A DNA stretch of 24,970 bases from the NCBI GenBank assembly GCA_051649365.1, contig JBOFGY010000182.1:1-24970 (forward strand), given 5' to 3'. The position numbers and the translations under genes were made by a program. Position 1 is the first letter of the stretch; each line of letters begins with the position of its first letter. Source of the stretch: CAVTAE01 sp051649365 (GTDB lineage: Bacteria > Deinococcota > Deinococci > Deinococcales > Trueperaceae). Positions 1-6,553 of the stretch are shown piece after piece. The notes beneath the pieces are model-generated. The model did not search any database, was not told where the DNA came from, and saw only the letters and a list, made by a program, of their open reading frames with translations.

Positions 1-122
1 CCAACCTGCACAATCGCTGGCTTTTTGCGGCGATGGGCGTTGCTATTCAAATCGCTCAGCTTGACGCTTTTCGTAACCACCGTTCTACCTGGGCGATTAA
101 ACAGGCTGTGCTAGGACTGTGA
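1..122 (+). CDS. C-terminal fragment of an unrecognised protein
   Basis: An open frame enters from the left edge (first full codon at 3) and stops at TGA 120-122, giving 39 residues. It contains a short hydrophobic stretch (LFAAMGVAIQIAQL) followed by a basic tail, which could be a final membrane helix of a larger protein. I do not recognise the family from this piece. The stop overlaps the GTG of the next small frame in a GTGA arrangement, which is typical of translationally coupled genes. Coding status is supported only by frame continuity and the overlap. Confidence 0.45.
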   Translation, partial: NLHNRWLFAAMGVAIQIAQLDAFRNHRSTWAIKQAVLGL

Positions 123-250
123 AACCCCGCGACCCCTCGGGTAATTTAGCCTCACGTCCTGAATACAGCATTCGGTTAGCCAACGAAAATGTTTGGGAAG
201 ATGCTACGGGTCTTAATCTCCTTGTCAAAGGCGTTAAGGTTACCAACTGA
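119..250 (+). CDS. Small ORF, 43 aa, overlapping the upstream stop
   Basis: A GTG at 119 overlaps the preceding TGA (GTGA) and opens a 43-residue frame that ends at TGA 248-250, shortly before a strong hairpin. The product is hydrophilic, with no signal peptide or membrane segment (for example RPEYSIRLANENVWEDATG). The overlap and the hairpin just after its stop fit a last small gene of an operon. I recognise no family. It could also be noncoding trailer sequence or the displaced end of the upstream gene after a frameshift. Confidence 0.35.
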   Translation: MKPRDPSGNLASRPEYSIRLANENVWEDATGLNLLVKGVKVTN

Positions 251-267
251 ATTGACTAAGAGTAAAG

Positions 268-311
268 ATATGCGGCGCATTTCTAACGGAATGCGCCGCA
301 TATTCTTTTAT
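268..311 (+). terminator. Hairpin terminator between convergent genes
   Basis: A 14-bp perfect stem (ATATGCGGCGCATT at 268-281 pairing with 290-303) has an 8-nt loop and is followed by a T-rich stretch (TCTTTTATA). It lies between the left-edge genes on the plus strand and the TRAP binding protein gene ending at 352 on the minus strand, so it may work in both directions. The T-run is better for the plus strand. Confidence 0.75.
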
Positions 312-351
312 AAAAAATAAGCTTGTAGTTGAACCACAGGTTCACAAAACT

Positions 352-1446
352 TTACTCAGTAGCTAACTTCGCGTTCGTGTAACGAGATACACTGCCCTCG
401 TTAATGTTGTGCCAAGCCTGAACACGTGTTCTAAACGCACGCCACTGATCAAAAATTGTTGCGAAATCCGCATCAGAAGCTTTATACTCTTCAAAGAGTG
501 CATTAGCGGTTTCTTCGGCGGCTTTCAAGATTTCATCGCTGTAAGGACGCAACTGTACACCGGCTTCGATAAGACGTTGTAGGGCTTCGTTGTTGCGAGC
601 GTCGTAGCGAGCGAGCATCGTTAGGTTGGCTTCGTAAGAAGCAGCCCGAATGGCTTCTTGATACTCGACGGGAAGAGCTTCCCATTCACCTAAATTCACT
701 TGAAACTCCAAGGTTGGACCTGGTTCCCACCAGCCTGGATAGTAATAAAACTCAGCAGCCTTGTTAAGGCCAAGTTTCTCGTCATCATAGGGGCCTACAA
801 ATTCGGCTGCGTCAATGGCACCGGTTTGCAATGCCTGGAAGATTTCGCCACCGCCTAAAACTTGCACGGTGACACCAAGACGACTCATCACTTCGCCACC
901 AATACCAGGAATACGCATTTTCAGACCTTGAAGATCAGCAACGGTGTTGATTTCCTTGCGGAACCAGCCGCCCATTTGCACGCCGGTGTTGCCTGCTGGG
1001 AACTGAATCACACCAAAGTTATTGGCATAATATTCCTGTAGCGCAGCTAAACCACCACCATCATAAAGCCAGGCGTTTTGCTGTTGAGCATTCAGGCCGA
1101 AAGGCAGAGCTGTACCGAAAGCCATGACGGGACTACGACCCACATAATAGTAAGAAGCGGTGTGACCGCATGGTACAGCACCTTGCTCGACCACGTTGAG
1201 AACTTCTGTGGCAGGTGCAATTTCCCCTGCAGCACGTGGGTTAAGCTTAAATTTACCTGCGGTGATAGCTGCCACACGCTCTGCCAAGACTTGTGCGCCA
1301 CCAAAAATCGTATCGAGCGAGGTGGGCCAGCTTGTGGCCATATCCCACTCGAGCTCGGGCAAGTCGGCAGACTGTGCAATGGTTTGGGTGAGACCCAACG
1401 TGGCAGCACTGGCTGTACCGTACTTCAAAAATTCACGCCTTTTCAT
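352..1446 (-). CDS. TRAP transporter solute-binding protein, TakP-like (2-oxoacid/carboxylate)
   Basis: This 364-residue protein is the periplasmic-type binding component of a tripartite ATP-independent transporter. The N-terminus carries a twin-arginine signal (RREFLK at 3-8, then a hydrophobic stretch to about residue 26), so export is probably by Tat in folded form. The body closely matches the TakP/DctP subfamily known for 2-oxo acids such as pyruvate: LDTIFGGAQVL, GNTGVQMGGWFRKEINTV, LKMRIPGIGGEVM and EFVGPYDDEKLG, then YYYPGWWEPGPT. TakP-type proteins have Trp where this has Phe in EFVGP. The ATG at 1446 follows a good GGAGGAA Shine-Dalgarno (plus-strand 1449-1455). No DctQ or DctM permease gene is adjacent: the next gene downstream is convergent and the one upstream is divergent. 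The permeases must lie elsewhere, or the gene is an orphan. The exact substrate is inferred. Confidence 0.9.
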   Translation of the reverse strand: MKRREFLKYGTASAATLGLTQTIAQSADLPELEWDMATSWPTSLDTIFGGAQVLAERVAAITAGKFKLNPRAAGEIAPATEVLNVVEQGAVPCGHTASYYYVGRSPVMAFGTALPFGLNAQQQNAWLYDGGGLAALQEYYANNFGVIQFPAGNTGVQMGGWFRKEINTVADLQGLKMRIPGIGGEVMSRLGVTVQVLGGGEIFQALQTGAIDAAEFVGPYDDEKLGLNKAAEFYYYPGWWEPGPTLEFQVNLGEWEALPVEYQEAIRAASYEANLTMLARYDARNNEALQRLIEAGVQLRPYSDEILKAAEETANALFEEYKASDADFATIFDQWRAFRTRVQAWHNINEGSVSRYTNAKLATE

Positions 1447-1551
1447 GCTTCCTCCAGGTGTGTATCGTTAACTAACATTGAGATTGGTCTAGAATCTACG
1501 CCAAGTTTTGGGCTAGTTTCGATACTCGAGTTTGGTTGTTGAACCGCGCTT

Positions 1552-1586
1552 AGTATACGTGTGAATGTATGGAGATGCAATGAAGT
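1552..1586 (-). promoter_or_regulatory. Possible promoter for the TRAP binding protein gene
   Basis: On the minus strand a TATACT box (plus 1552-1557) lies 17 nt after TTGCAT, a weak -35. A start here would give an untranslated leader of about 100 nt before the ATG at 1446. Only the -10 is convincing. Confidence 0.3.
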
Positions 1587-1725
1587 AGATGTTACATTTG
1601 TACTGTAAATTGAAGAAACATGAAGAGCTTCCAAGGTAGTAAGCTCCATACCTTCAAAACATGAAGCTCTGAATTTGGGTCATTGCGCTTTGCAGTCCCT
1701 GTAATTCGCGTTAAGCTAAGACATC

Positions 1726-2733
1726 ATGATAGGACAAATGAAACGTGTCTTAGTGACAGGCAGTGACGGCTTTATTGGCTCGCACCTCACTGAAACGCTT
1801 GTGCGTAAAGGTTACGACGTTAGGGCCTTCACCTATTACAATTCTTTTAGTTCCCTGGGTTGGCTCGAACATTCCCCAGCAGACATCAAAAAATCTCTCG
1901 ACATTTTCTCGGGTGACATCCGCGACCCTAACGGCGTGCGTAAAGCCGTGCAAGGTCGCGAAGTTATTTTGCACCTTGCCGCACTGATCGCCATTCCGTA
2001 CTCGTATCATTCACCCAATACCTATGTGGATACAAACATCGCGGGCACACTCAATGTTTTACAAGCTGCAAAGGACGTTGGTGCCAAAGTCGTTCACACC
2101 TCGACCTCTGAAGTTTACGGTACAGCAAAGTATGTTCCTATTGACGAAGAACACCCTTTGCAAGGACAGTCACCGTATTCTGCTACAAAAATTGGCGCAG
2201 ACCAGCTGGCACTCTCGTTTTATCGCTCCTTTGATATGCCAGTTTCTGTCCTTCGCCCGTTTAATACCTATGGCCCACGTCAATCTGCACGGGCTGTTAT
2301 TCCGACTATTATCACGCAACTTGCTAATGATAAAAAACAAATCAAGCTTGGCGCACTCTCACCCACAAGGGATTTTAATTTTGTCAAAGACACAGTTGCT
2401 GGGTTTATCGCGATGATGAACTCAGATAAAGCTTTTGGTGAAGTTATAAATATTGGTAGTAATTTTGAAATTAGCATTGGTGATACCGCAAAAACAATTG
2501 CAGAGCTAATGAAGGTTAATATTGAAATTCTTTCGGATGAAGAGCGTTTGCGTCCAAGGAAAAGCGAAGTTGAGAGACTTTGGGCGAGTAACGCGAAAGC
2601 AAAAGCATTGTTGAATTGGGAACCAAAGTATGGAGGACTCGAGGGCTTCAAACGCGGCCTTTCCGAAACGATTGCTTGGTTTACGAATGTAGAAAATCTG
2701 AAAGGGTACAAAGCGGATGTGTACAACATCTAG
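1726..2733 (+). CDS. NAD-dependent sugar-nucleotide 4,6-dehydratase, LegB-like
   Basis: This 335-residue protein is an extended short-chain dehydrogenase/reductase. It has the Rossmann motif GSDGFIGS (12-19), DIRD (64-67), HLAA (83-86), the STSEVYG segment (126-132) and the YSATK catalytic pair (Tyr151, Lys155), then LRPFNTYGPRQ. The YNSFSSLGWLEHSP segment (39-51) is the feature I associate with LegB-type enzymes, which 4,6-dehydrate a UDP- or GDP-GlcNAc precursor in legionaminic acid synthesis. Downstream CMP-sugar synthetase and NeuB-type synthase genes support that pathway. The start is uncertain: ATG 1726 sits 8 nt after TAAGCT and could be leaderless, whereas ATG 1738 begins at the natural MKRVLVTG and has AGGA only 3 nt before it. 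GDP-mannose 4,6-dehydratase or another epimerase is the main alternative. Confidence 0.85.
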   Translation: MIGQMKRVLVTGSDGFIGSHLTETLVRKGYDVRAFTYYNSFSSLGWLEHSPADIKKSLDIFSGDIRDPNGVRKAVQGREVILHLAALIAIPYSYHSPNTYVDTNIAGTLNVLQAAKDVGAKVVHTSTSEVYGTAKYVPIDEEHPLQGQSPYSATKIGADQLALSFYRSFDMPVSVLRPFNTYGPRQSARAVIPTIITQLANDKKQIKLGALSPTRDFNFVKDTVAGFIAMMNSDKAFGEVINIGSNFEISIGDTAKTIAELMKVNIEILSDEERLRPRKSEVERLWASNAKAKALLNWEPKYGGLEGFKRGLSETIAWFTNVENLKGYKADVYNI

Positions 2734-2783
2734 GGTTTGGAGTTTTTATAGTTCACTAAATAATCTTGATATCAAAGCATATT

Positions 2784-2863
2784 GTAGGGGTGGGTCTCTA
2801 ATGAACGGGCTATTAAATTCAGGTAGGCATAGCATCAAAAGTAGATTAGAGACCCACCCTTAC
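2784..2863. repeat. Inverted repeat (19-bp arms) between legB-like and CMP-sugar synthetase genes
   Basis: The arm GGGTGGGTCTCTAAT (2788-2802) is repeated in perfect inverse at 2845-2859. Pairing continues outward to 2784/2863 with one G-T wobble, leaving a 42-nt loop. It fills much of the 195-bp gap between the two sugar genes. The arms look like the GTAGGGGTGGG... type of mobile intergenic palindrome seen in many genomes. No T-run follows, so I read it as a repeat rather than a terminator. Confidence 0.7.
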
Positions 2864-2928
2864 GTTGAGCAAACAAAAACGTCGTTTACATCTACAAAAA
2901 TAGGCTTAGATTTTTATTCGGAGGTGTT

Positions 2929-3621
2929 ATGAATTTAGCTGTCATTCCTGCAAGAGGAGGTTCCAAACGCATTCCCCGCAAAAATATTAAGTCACTTCAC
3001 GGGAAACCGATGATTGCTTACACGATTGAAGCGGCACTACAGAGTGAAATTTTTGAGCGTGTTGTTGTTAGTACCGATGACGTAGAGATTGCAGAGATGT
3101 CAAAACAGTACGGTGCAGAAGTTCCCTTCGTGCGCGAGGCAGCACTTGCCGATGACCACACGCCGGCATCACTTGTTACGCTTGATGCGTTGGGGAAGCT
3201 CGAGGCCCAAGGTTCGAGCTACACGTACGTTTCACAACTTATGCCCAATTGCCCACTGCGAAGTGCAGAGGATATTCAAAAAAGTTTTAAGCAGTTTCAA
3301 CACACAAATGCAGACACACAACTTTCCGTCAACCGCTTTGGCTGGCTTAATCCCTGGTGGGCGTTTAAGATAGAACAGCACCACAAACTTTCGCCACTTT
3401 TTCCTGAAGCCTTCACAACACGCAGTCAAGATTTAGCAACACTTTACGCGCTTACGGGTGCGTTGTGGTGGGCTAAGTCTGATGTTTTGAAACGAGAAAA
3501 AACCTTCCATGTCGAGACACGCACGGGGTTTGAATTGTCGTGGCAACACGCCCTTGATATTGATGACGAAGAGGATTGGAAAATGGCTGAGGTTTTGTTA
3601 GAGCTCGCAAAAAAGTTATAA
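2929..3621 (+). CDS. Acylneuraminate cytidylyltransferase family (CMP-nonulosonic acid synthetase)
   Basis: This 230-residue cytoplasmic enzyme should activate a nine-carbon sugar acid with CTP to give the CMP-sugar used by a glycosyltransferase. The N-terminal nucleotide-binding motif PARGGSKRIPRKN (7-19) is diagnostic for the NeuA/PseF/LegF family, followed by GKPMIAYTIEAAL and VVVSTDDVEIAEM. MPNCPLRSAEDI matches the central family motif, and DIDDEEDW near the C-terminus is the usual ending. Length is normal for the single-domain bacterial forms. The start ATG at 2929 has a clear GGAGG at 2920-2924. Sequence alone does not separate sialic, pseudaminic and legionaminic acid synthetases. The LegB-like neighbour favours legionaminic-type sugars, but that is an inference. 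Confidence 0.9.
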   Translation: MNLAVIPARGGSKRIPRKNIKSLHGKPMIAYTIEAALQSEIFERVVVSTDDVEIAEMSKQYGAEVPFVREAALADDHTPASLVTLDALGKLEAQGSSYTYVSQLMPNCPLRSAEDIQKSFKQFQHTNADTQLSVNRFGWLNPWWAFKIEQHHKLSPLFPEAFTTRSQDLATLYALTGALWWAKSDVLKREKTFHVETRTGFELSWQHALDIDDEEDWKMAEVLLELAKKL

Positions 3622-3622
3622 T
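3595..3622 (+). promoter_or_regulatory. Candidate promoter inside the end of the CMP-sugar synthetase gene
   Basis: TTGTTA (3595-3600), a 16-nt spacer and a perfect TATAAT (3617-3622) overlap the last codons and stop of the upstream gene. A start near 3629 would leave a leader of about 13 nt before the glycosyltransferase ATG at 3642, which has no Shine-Dalgarno. The TATAAT is partly fixed by coding sequence, so it may be chance. Confidence 0.4.
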
Positions 3623-3641
3623 TGAACCTCGAGTCTAACCT

Positions 3642-4505
3642 ATGAGAACAGCTCTTTACACTACGGTCTATCCTGCGGTTAAACCCTATTTGCTAGCTTG
3701 GTCAGAAAGTGTTGCAGCGCAAACAGACCAAAATTTTGATGTGTGGATTGCAGTGGATCATATTGCCGTGGAAGACATACCTCTTCCCAGAGAAAAAATT
3801 TTCTGGTTTTATGCCAATGCTAACGACACGCCTGCAACATTGCGACAGCGTGCCTTTGAAGAAATTATTCAAGCCTATGATGCAGTGATTTTTGTGGACA
3901 GTGATGATATACTCTTGCCGAATCGCGTTAGTGTGGCCAAGCAGTATTTGCAAGGCTATGATGTGTATGGTTGCGCCTTAAAGCTTATCAATACGGAGGG
4001 TAAAGATTTAGCCCTCACCTTTTCAACCCCACGCACGGATTATCCCGACTTGCTGAGCCACCATAATATTTTTGGACTTTCTAATACAGCTTATCGAACG
4101 GAGACACTAGCAAAGTGCTTACCTTTCCCATCCGAGGTGGTGCTTCTCGATTGGCTTATCGTTAGCAGGGCATTGCAGGAAAACGCTGAGCTCTTTTTTG
4201 ACCAAACCCCGCATATGCTTTATCGGCAATATGCTACAAACACTGCAAAAGTTATAACTCCCTATACACCAAGTGATATTAAAAAAGCTACGGCGTTGGT
4301 GGTGCAGCACTACAAATTACTGGAGGAGGGAAACCTGCAACTTGCTACCAAAGAACGTCGGCAAGAGGTCCAGCAGTTTTCCGCAAGCATCGCAGACAGC
4401 AGGCTGCTGGCAGAGTACACTAAGGTGTTAAACACACTTCAGCCTGTCTTTCTGTGGTGGGAGTGCGTAGCGAATGAAAAGCTGCGAGGGATTTGGCAAA
4501 CCTAG
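3642..4505 (+). CDS. Putative glycosyltransferase, GT-A/GT2-like, in the nonulosonic acid cluster
   Basis: This 287-residue cytoplasmic protein begins like a GT-A glycosyltransferase (ALYTTVYPAVKPYLLAWSESVAAQ). It has FVDSDD at 85-89, the expected metal- and nucleotide-sugar-binding DxD-like motif. LLDWLIVSRAL in the second half fits the acceptor-side region. There is no signal peptide or membrane helix. Its place between the CMP-sugar synthetase and the NeuB-type synthase suggests a role in building or transferring the surface glycan. GT-A enzymes of family 2 normally use UDP- or GDP-sugars, so it may attach a different sugar in the same structure. The start ATG 3642 lacks a Shine-Dalgarno. 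The family call is moderately secure; donor and acceptor are unknown. Confidence 0.65.
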   Translation: MRTALYTTVYPAVKPYLLAWSESVAAQTDQNFDVWIAVDHIAVEDIPLPREKIFWFYANANDTPATLRQRAFEEIIQAYDAVIFVDSDDILLPNRVSVAKQYLQGYDVYGCALKLINTEGKDLALTFSTPRTDYPDLLSHHNIFGLSNTAYRTETLAKCLPFPSEVVLLDWLIVSRALQENAELFFDQTPHMLYRQYATNTAKVITPYTPSDIKKATALVVQHYKLLEEGNLQLATKERRQEVQQFSASIADSRLLAEYTKVLNTLQPVFLWWECVANEKLRGIWQT

Positions 4506-4569
4506 AGCATGTCAGCACTTCAGTTAATCAGCATGTCAGGAAAAGCGAAAGCTGAACTGCTGACATGCT
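4506..4569 (+). promoter_or_regulatory. Hairpin with three copies of a 10-mer before neuB-like gene
   Basis: AGCATGTCAGCACTTCAG (4506-4523) pairs with 4552-4569 as an 18-bp stem with one mismatch. The core AGCATGTCAG occurs twice in direct orientation (4506-4515 and 4530-4539) and once inverted (4560-4569), so the single right arm could pair with either left copy. The structure lies 12 nt before the GGAGG at 4581-4585 that serves the GTG start at 4590. It has no T-run. It could be a regulatory or mRNA-stabilising hairpin, or a protein-binding site. Confidence 0.6.
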
Positions 4570-4589
4570 GACTAGCTACTGGAGGATTT

Positions 4590-5642
4590 GTGCAACCTAT
4601 TAATCTAAACGGCAGACTTGTTGGGCCTGGACAGCCACCTTACGTTATCGCAGAGATTGGCTCGAACTATAACGGTGATATAGCTTTATGCAGAACCATG
4701 ATTGACGCAGCGAAGAAGTGCGGTGCGGACGCAGTGAAGTTTCAGTCTTGGTCAAAAAATTCTCTGATTTCCAAAGCGGAATACGCGAGAAACACGACCT
4801 ACGCAGATACACATAGGCACTTTGGGTCGCTCGAGGCCATGGTAGAAAAATATCAATTCACCGCCGAGCAACACCACGACATTGCAGCGTACTGCAAGAA
4901 AATTGGCATTCACTTTATGTCATCAGCCTTTGCACCCGAGGAAGTTGATTTACTTGCTAGTATGAACACACCTGCTATTAAAGTTGCTTCGATGGACGTA
5001 ACCCATTTGCCGCTCTTAGCGCACATGGCAAAATCTAGCAAGCCCATTATTCTTTCAACGGGAATGGCGAGCATGGCCGAGGTTGCGCTGGCCATGCAAA
5101 CCCTGCAAGAAAATGGAGCCAAAGAAATTTCTCTTTTGCACTGCATCTCAATTTATCCACCTGAGTACAAAGACATTCACCTCAACAACATGAAAACATT
5201 GCAAGACGCGTTTAATGTGCCTGTGGGTTTTAGTGACCATTCTATCGGTACGGCGATTTCACTCGCGGCGATTGCACTAGGTGCTTGCATTATCGAAAAA
5301 CACTTCACAACAGATAAAGAGATGGAAGGTTGGGATCACTGGATTTCTGCTGACCCCACTGAGATGGAAGTTATTTGCAGAGAAGGTAAAAACATTTTTG
5401 ACGCACTTGGTAGTACCACAAGAATTGTGAGTGAAGCAGAGCTTGCCAAGCGTTCCAAATTCCGTCGTCGTATTGTTCTGAAGCGTGCGGTGAAAGCTGG
5501 CGAAGTTTTAAAACTCCAAGATTTAGATTACAAACGCCCTGGCACAGGGATTCACCCAAATGAATATCCCTATGTCGTAGGGCGTAAAGTCAATAAAGAT
5601 TTAGAATTGGATGCAGAACTCGAGTGGTCAGACCTTACTTAA
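4590..5642 (+). CDS. NeuB-family nonulosonic acid synthase (N-acetylneuraminate/legionaminate synthase-like)
   Basis: This 350-residue enzyme should condense phosphoenolpyruvate with a six-carbon amino sugar to make a nine-carbon 2-keto sugar acid. The NeuB TIM-barrel motifs are present: AEIGSNYNGD (21-30), ADAVKFQSW, LSTGMASMAEV, LLHCISIYPP and VGFSDHSIGTAISLAAIALGACIIEKHFT. A C-terminal SAF (antifreeze-like) domain begins at about residue 285 (FRRRIVLKRAVKAGEVL, then RPGTGIHP). Length is typical for the family. The start is a GTG with GGAGG 4 nt upstream. The CMP-sugar synthetase upstream completes the last two steps of a sialic/legionaminic-type pathway. No NeuC/LegG epimerase or LegC aminotransferase gene is present in the window. 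Exact product is not decidable from sequence. Confidence 0.92.
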   Translation: MQPINLNGRLVGPGQPPYVIAEIGSNYNGDIALCRTMIDAAKKCGADAVKFQSWSKNSLISKAEYARNTTYADTHRHFGSLEAMVEKYQFTAEQHHDIAAYCKKIGIHFMSSAFAPEEVDLLASMNTPAIKVASMDVTHLPLLAHMAKSSKPIILSTGMASMAEVALAMQTLQENGAKEISLLHCISIYPPEYKDIHLNNMKTLQDAFNVPVGFSDHSIGTAISLAAIALGACIIEKHFTTDKEMEGWDHWISADPTEMEVICREGKNIFDALGSTTRIVSEAELAKRSKFRRRIVLKRAVKAGEVLKLQDLDYKRPGTGIHPNEYPYVVGRKVNKDLELDAELEWSDLT

Positions 5643-5651
5643 CACTTAGCA

Positions 5652-6056
5652 ATGAACGCGCACGAAGAAGGGCTACTAACGTTTTTTCTTAAAGCGATAC
5701 AGCCAAGATATAGATTTTTGCTAAGTCAGCCAAAACGACGCTCTGAGGGTACAAACCGTCTTAATCACTGTAAAGATTTAGACCCAGCATACATTACTTG
5801 GTTAGCGCGGGACCCTCGAGGGTCTTCCGCACGCAATGCAGAACTTGCGACACTGCTTTTGCAAAAAGGTGGTACTAAAGAGGTTTATGTTCTTTCATGT
5901 AGTAGCACGATAGATAGTCAAATGTTGCCACTTGAACTAGCACTTCGTAAAACTGAAGCAGAAGGTTGGGGTACGCTTATCTCTTGTTTGACGGGCAAAC
6001 TAGCATACTATTTTGATGAAGCAGGGGAGCGTCGAGCAATTCTAGAGAGGAAATAA
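5652..6056 (+). CDS. Hypothetical protein, 134 aa, last gene of the sugar cluster
   Basis: The frame starts 9 nt after the neuB-like stop and uses the same dense gene spacing, so it is probably co-transcribed. The protein is soluble, with no signal or membrane segment. The N-terminal half is basic (QPRYRFLLSQPKRR), and a central stretch (YVLSCSSTIDSQMLPLELALRKTEAEGWGTLISCL) has a mixed alpha/beta look. I recognise no family and assign no function. There is no clear Shine-Dalgarno before ATG 5652, so the true start may differ. It contains one CTCGAG read as Pro-Arg-Gly, out of the usual Leu-Glu frame. Confidence 0.65.
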   Translation: MNAHEEGLLTFFLKAIQPRYRFLLSQPKRRSEGTNRLNHCKDLDPAYITWLARDPRGSSARNAELATLLLQKGGTKEVYVLSCSSTIDSQMLPLELALRKTEAEGWGTLISCLTGKLAYYFDEAGERRAILERK

Positions 6057-6125
6057 GCTGCAAAATTTTTTTGCTAAGCGTGCTAAGACTCTTTAGTAAT
6101 AAAATTTGAGATGCGGAGGTAGCTT

Positions 6126-6180
6126 GAGGGTAAAAGTACAAGAGTCAGACTTGACAATACCTTTCGTTACCCTCTAAAGT
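6126..6180 (+). promoter_or_regulatory. Promoter with flanking inverted repeat (candidate operator)
   Basis: A perfect TTGACA (6151-6156), an 18-nt spacer and TAAAGT (6175-6180) form a plausible promoter. The 8-bp arms GAGGGTAA (6126-6133) and TTACCCTC (6167-6174) enclose the -35, with the right arm touching the -10. A regulator bound across these arms would block transcription. The start would be near 6187. Confidence 0.5.
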
Positions 6181-6226
6181 ATGGGTAGTCACCTTTGGTG
6201 AATTTTAAAAGAAAGAGCAGGCGCAC

Positions 6227-6394
6227 ATGGAAAGACTGCGTATTCAAACCAGCCAATGCATCCAAATGAGCCACATTTGCATTCGTATTGCCATGTTGCA
6301 CCCAGTACTGTTACACCCCGTGCCAGGCGCAGATGCATTTCTCATGACCCATGCGTCACTTGGCGGTTTTGGGAAGGATTGGGCCTGCTTGTAG
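6227..6394 (+). CDS. Possible 55-aa small protein
   Basis: ATG 6227 follows a purine-rich stretch (GAAAGAGCAGG) at a workable distance and opens a 55-residue frame. The product has three cysteines (positions 11, 18 and 54), a hydrophobic middle (ICIRIAMLHPVLLHPVPGADAFLM) and a Gly-rich end (LGGFGKDW). It lies fully inside the predicted promoter-terminator unit. I know no homologue, and composition alone cannot prove coding. It may be chance inside a regulatory RNA. Confidence 0.3.
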   Translation: MERLRIQTSQCIQMSHICIRIAMLHPVLLHPVPGADAFLMTHASLGGFGKDWACL

Positions 6395-6419
6395 CTAGTT
6401 GATAACTTAAACTTTGCGA

Positions 6420-6453
6420 CTGTAGGCACTCCAAAAATGCCTACAGTTTTTTT
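6420..6453 (+). terminator. Rho-independent terminator
   Basis: CTGTAGGCA (6420-6428) pairs perfectly with TGCCTACAG (6438-6446) across a 9-nt loop and is followed directly by seven T. It ends the small transcript before the ABC exporter genes. Confidence 0.9.
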
Positions 6454-6506
6454 GTCGTGTTTTCTTCGTAGGCATTTGGCACGTAGGCACTGAGTACAGC
6501 GAACTT

Positions 6507-6536
6507 TTTACAACAAAAATCTAAGCTTGATATAGG
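6507..6536 (+). promoter_or_regulatory. Possible promoter of the ABC exporter gene
   Basis: TTTACA (6507-6512), an 18-nt spacer and TATAGG (6531-6536) lie after the terminator and just before the AAGGGGG Shine-Dalgarno of the GTG start at 6554. The -10 matches only 4 of 6 positions. Confidence 0.35.
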
Positions 6537-6553
6537 TAGAAGGGGGCAACAGC

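Larger units (their letters stand above)
6187..6453 (+). ncRNA. Candidate small transcript (about 267 nt), sRNA or small-protein mRNA
   Basis: The interval runs from the predicted start of the TTGACA/TAAAGT promoter to the U-run of a classic terminator, with no other large gene inside. A small TCACC-TTT-GGTGA hairpin lies near its 5' end at about 6189. The unit could be a regulatory RNA or could express the 55-residue frame at 6227-6394. I match it to no known RNA family. Confidence 0.4.
6057..6553. other. Gene-poor 497-bp interval with its own promoter and terminator
   Basis: No long gene covers this stretch. It holds a good sigma70-type promoter (6151-6180) flanked by an inverted repeat, a possible 55-residue ORF, and a rho-independent terminator at 6420-6453. 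Three further GTAGGCA-type repeats lie around 6421, 6467 and 6483. A second weak promoter follows before the ABC gene. A weak GCAAAA/TTTTGC hairpin at 6060-6074 may end the upstream operon. Confidence 0.6.

Noticed and set aside
2788..2859. CRISPR or att site at the inverted repeat
   Set aside because: There is one inverted pair only, with no regularly spaced direct repeats, and no cas or integrase gene in the window.
2802..2932. A frame from ATG 2802 (MNGLLNSGRHSIK...) running into the CMP-sugar synthetase start
   Set aside because: It is built on the inverted repeat, has no ribosome site, and overlaps the well-supported start at 2929.
6227..6394. Toxin or bacteriocin interpretation of the 55-aa frame, because an ABC exporter follows
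   Set aside because: There is no double-glycine leader or modification enzyme, the exporter lacks a peptidase domain, and a terminator separates them.
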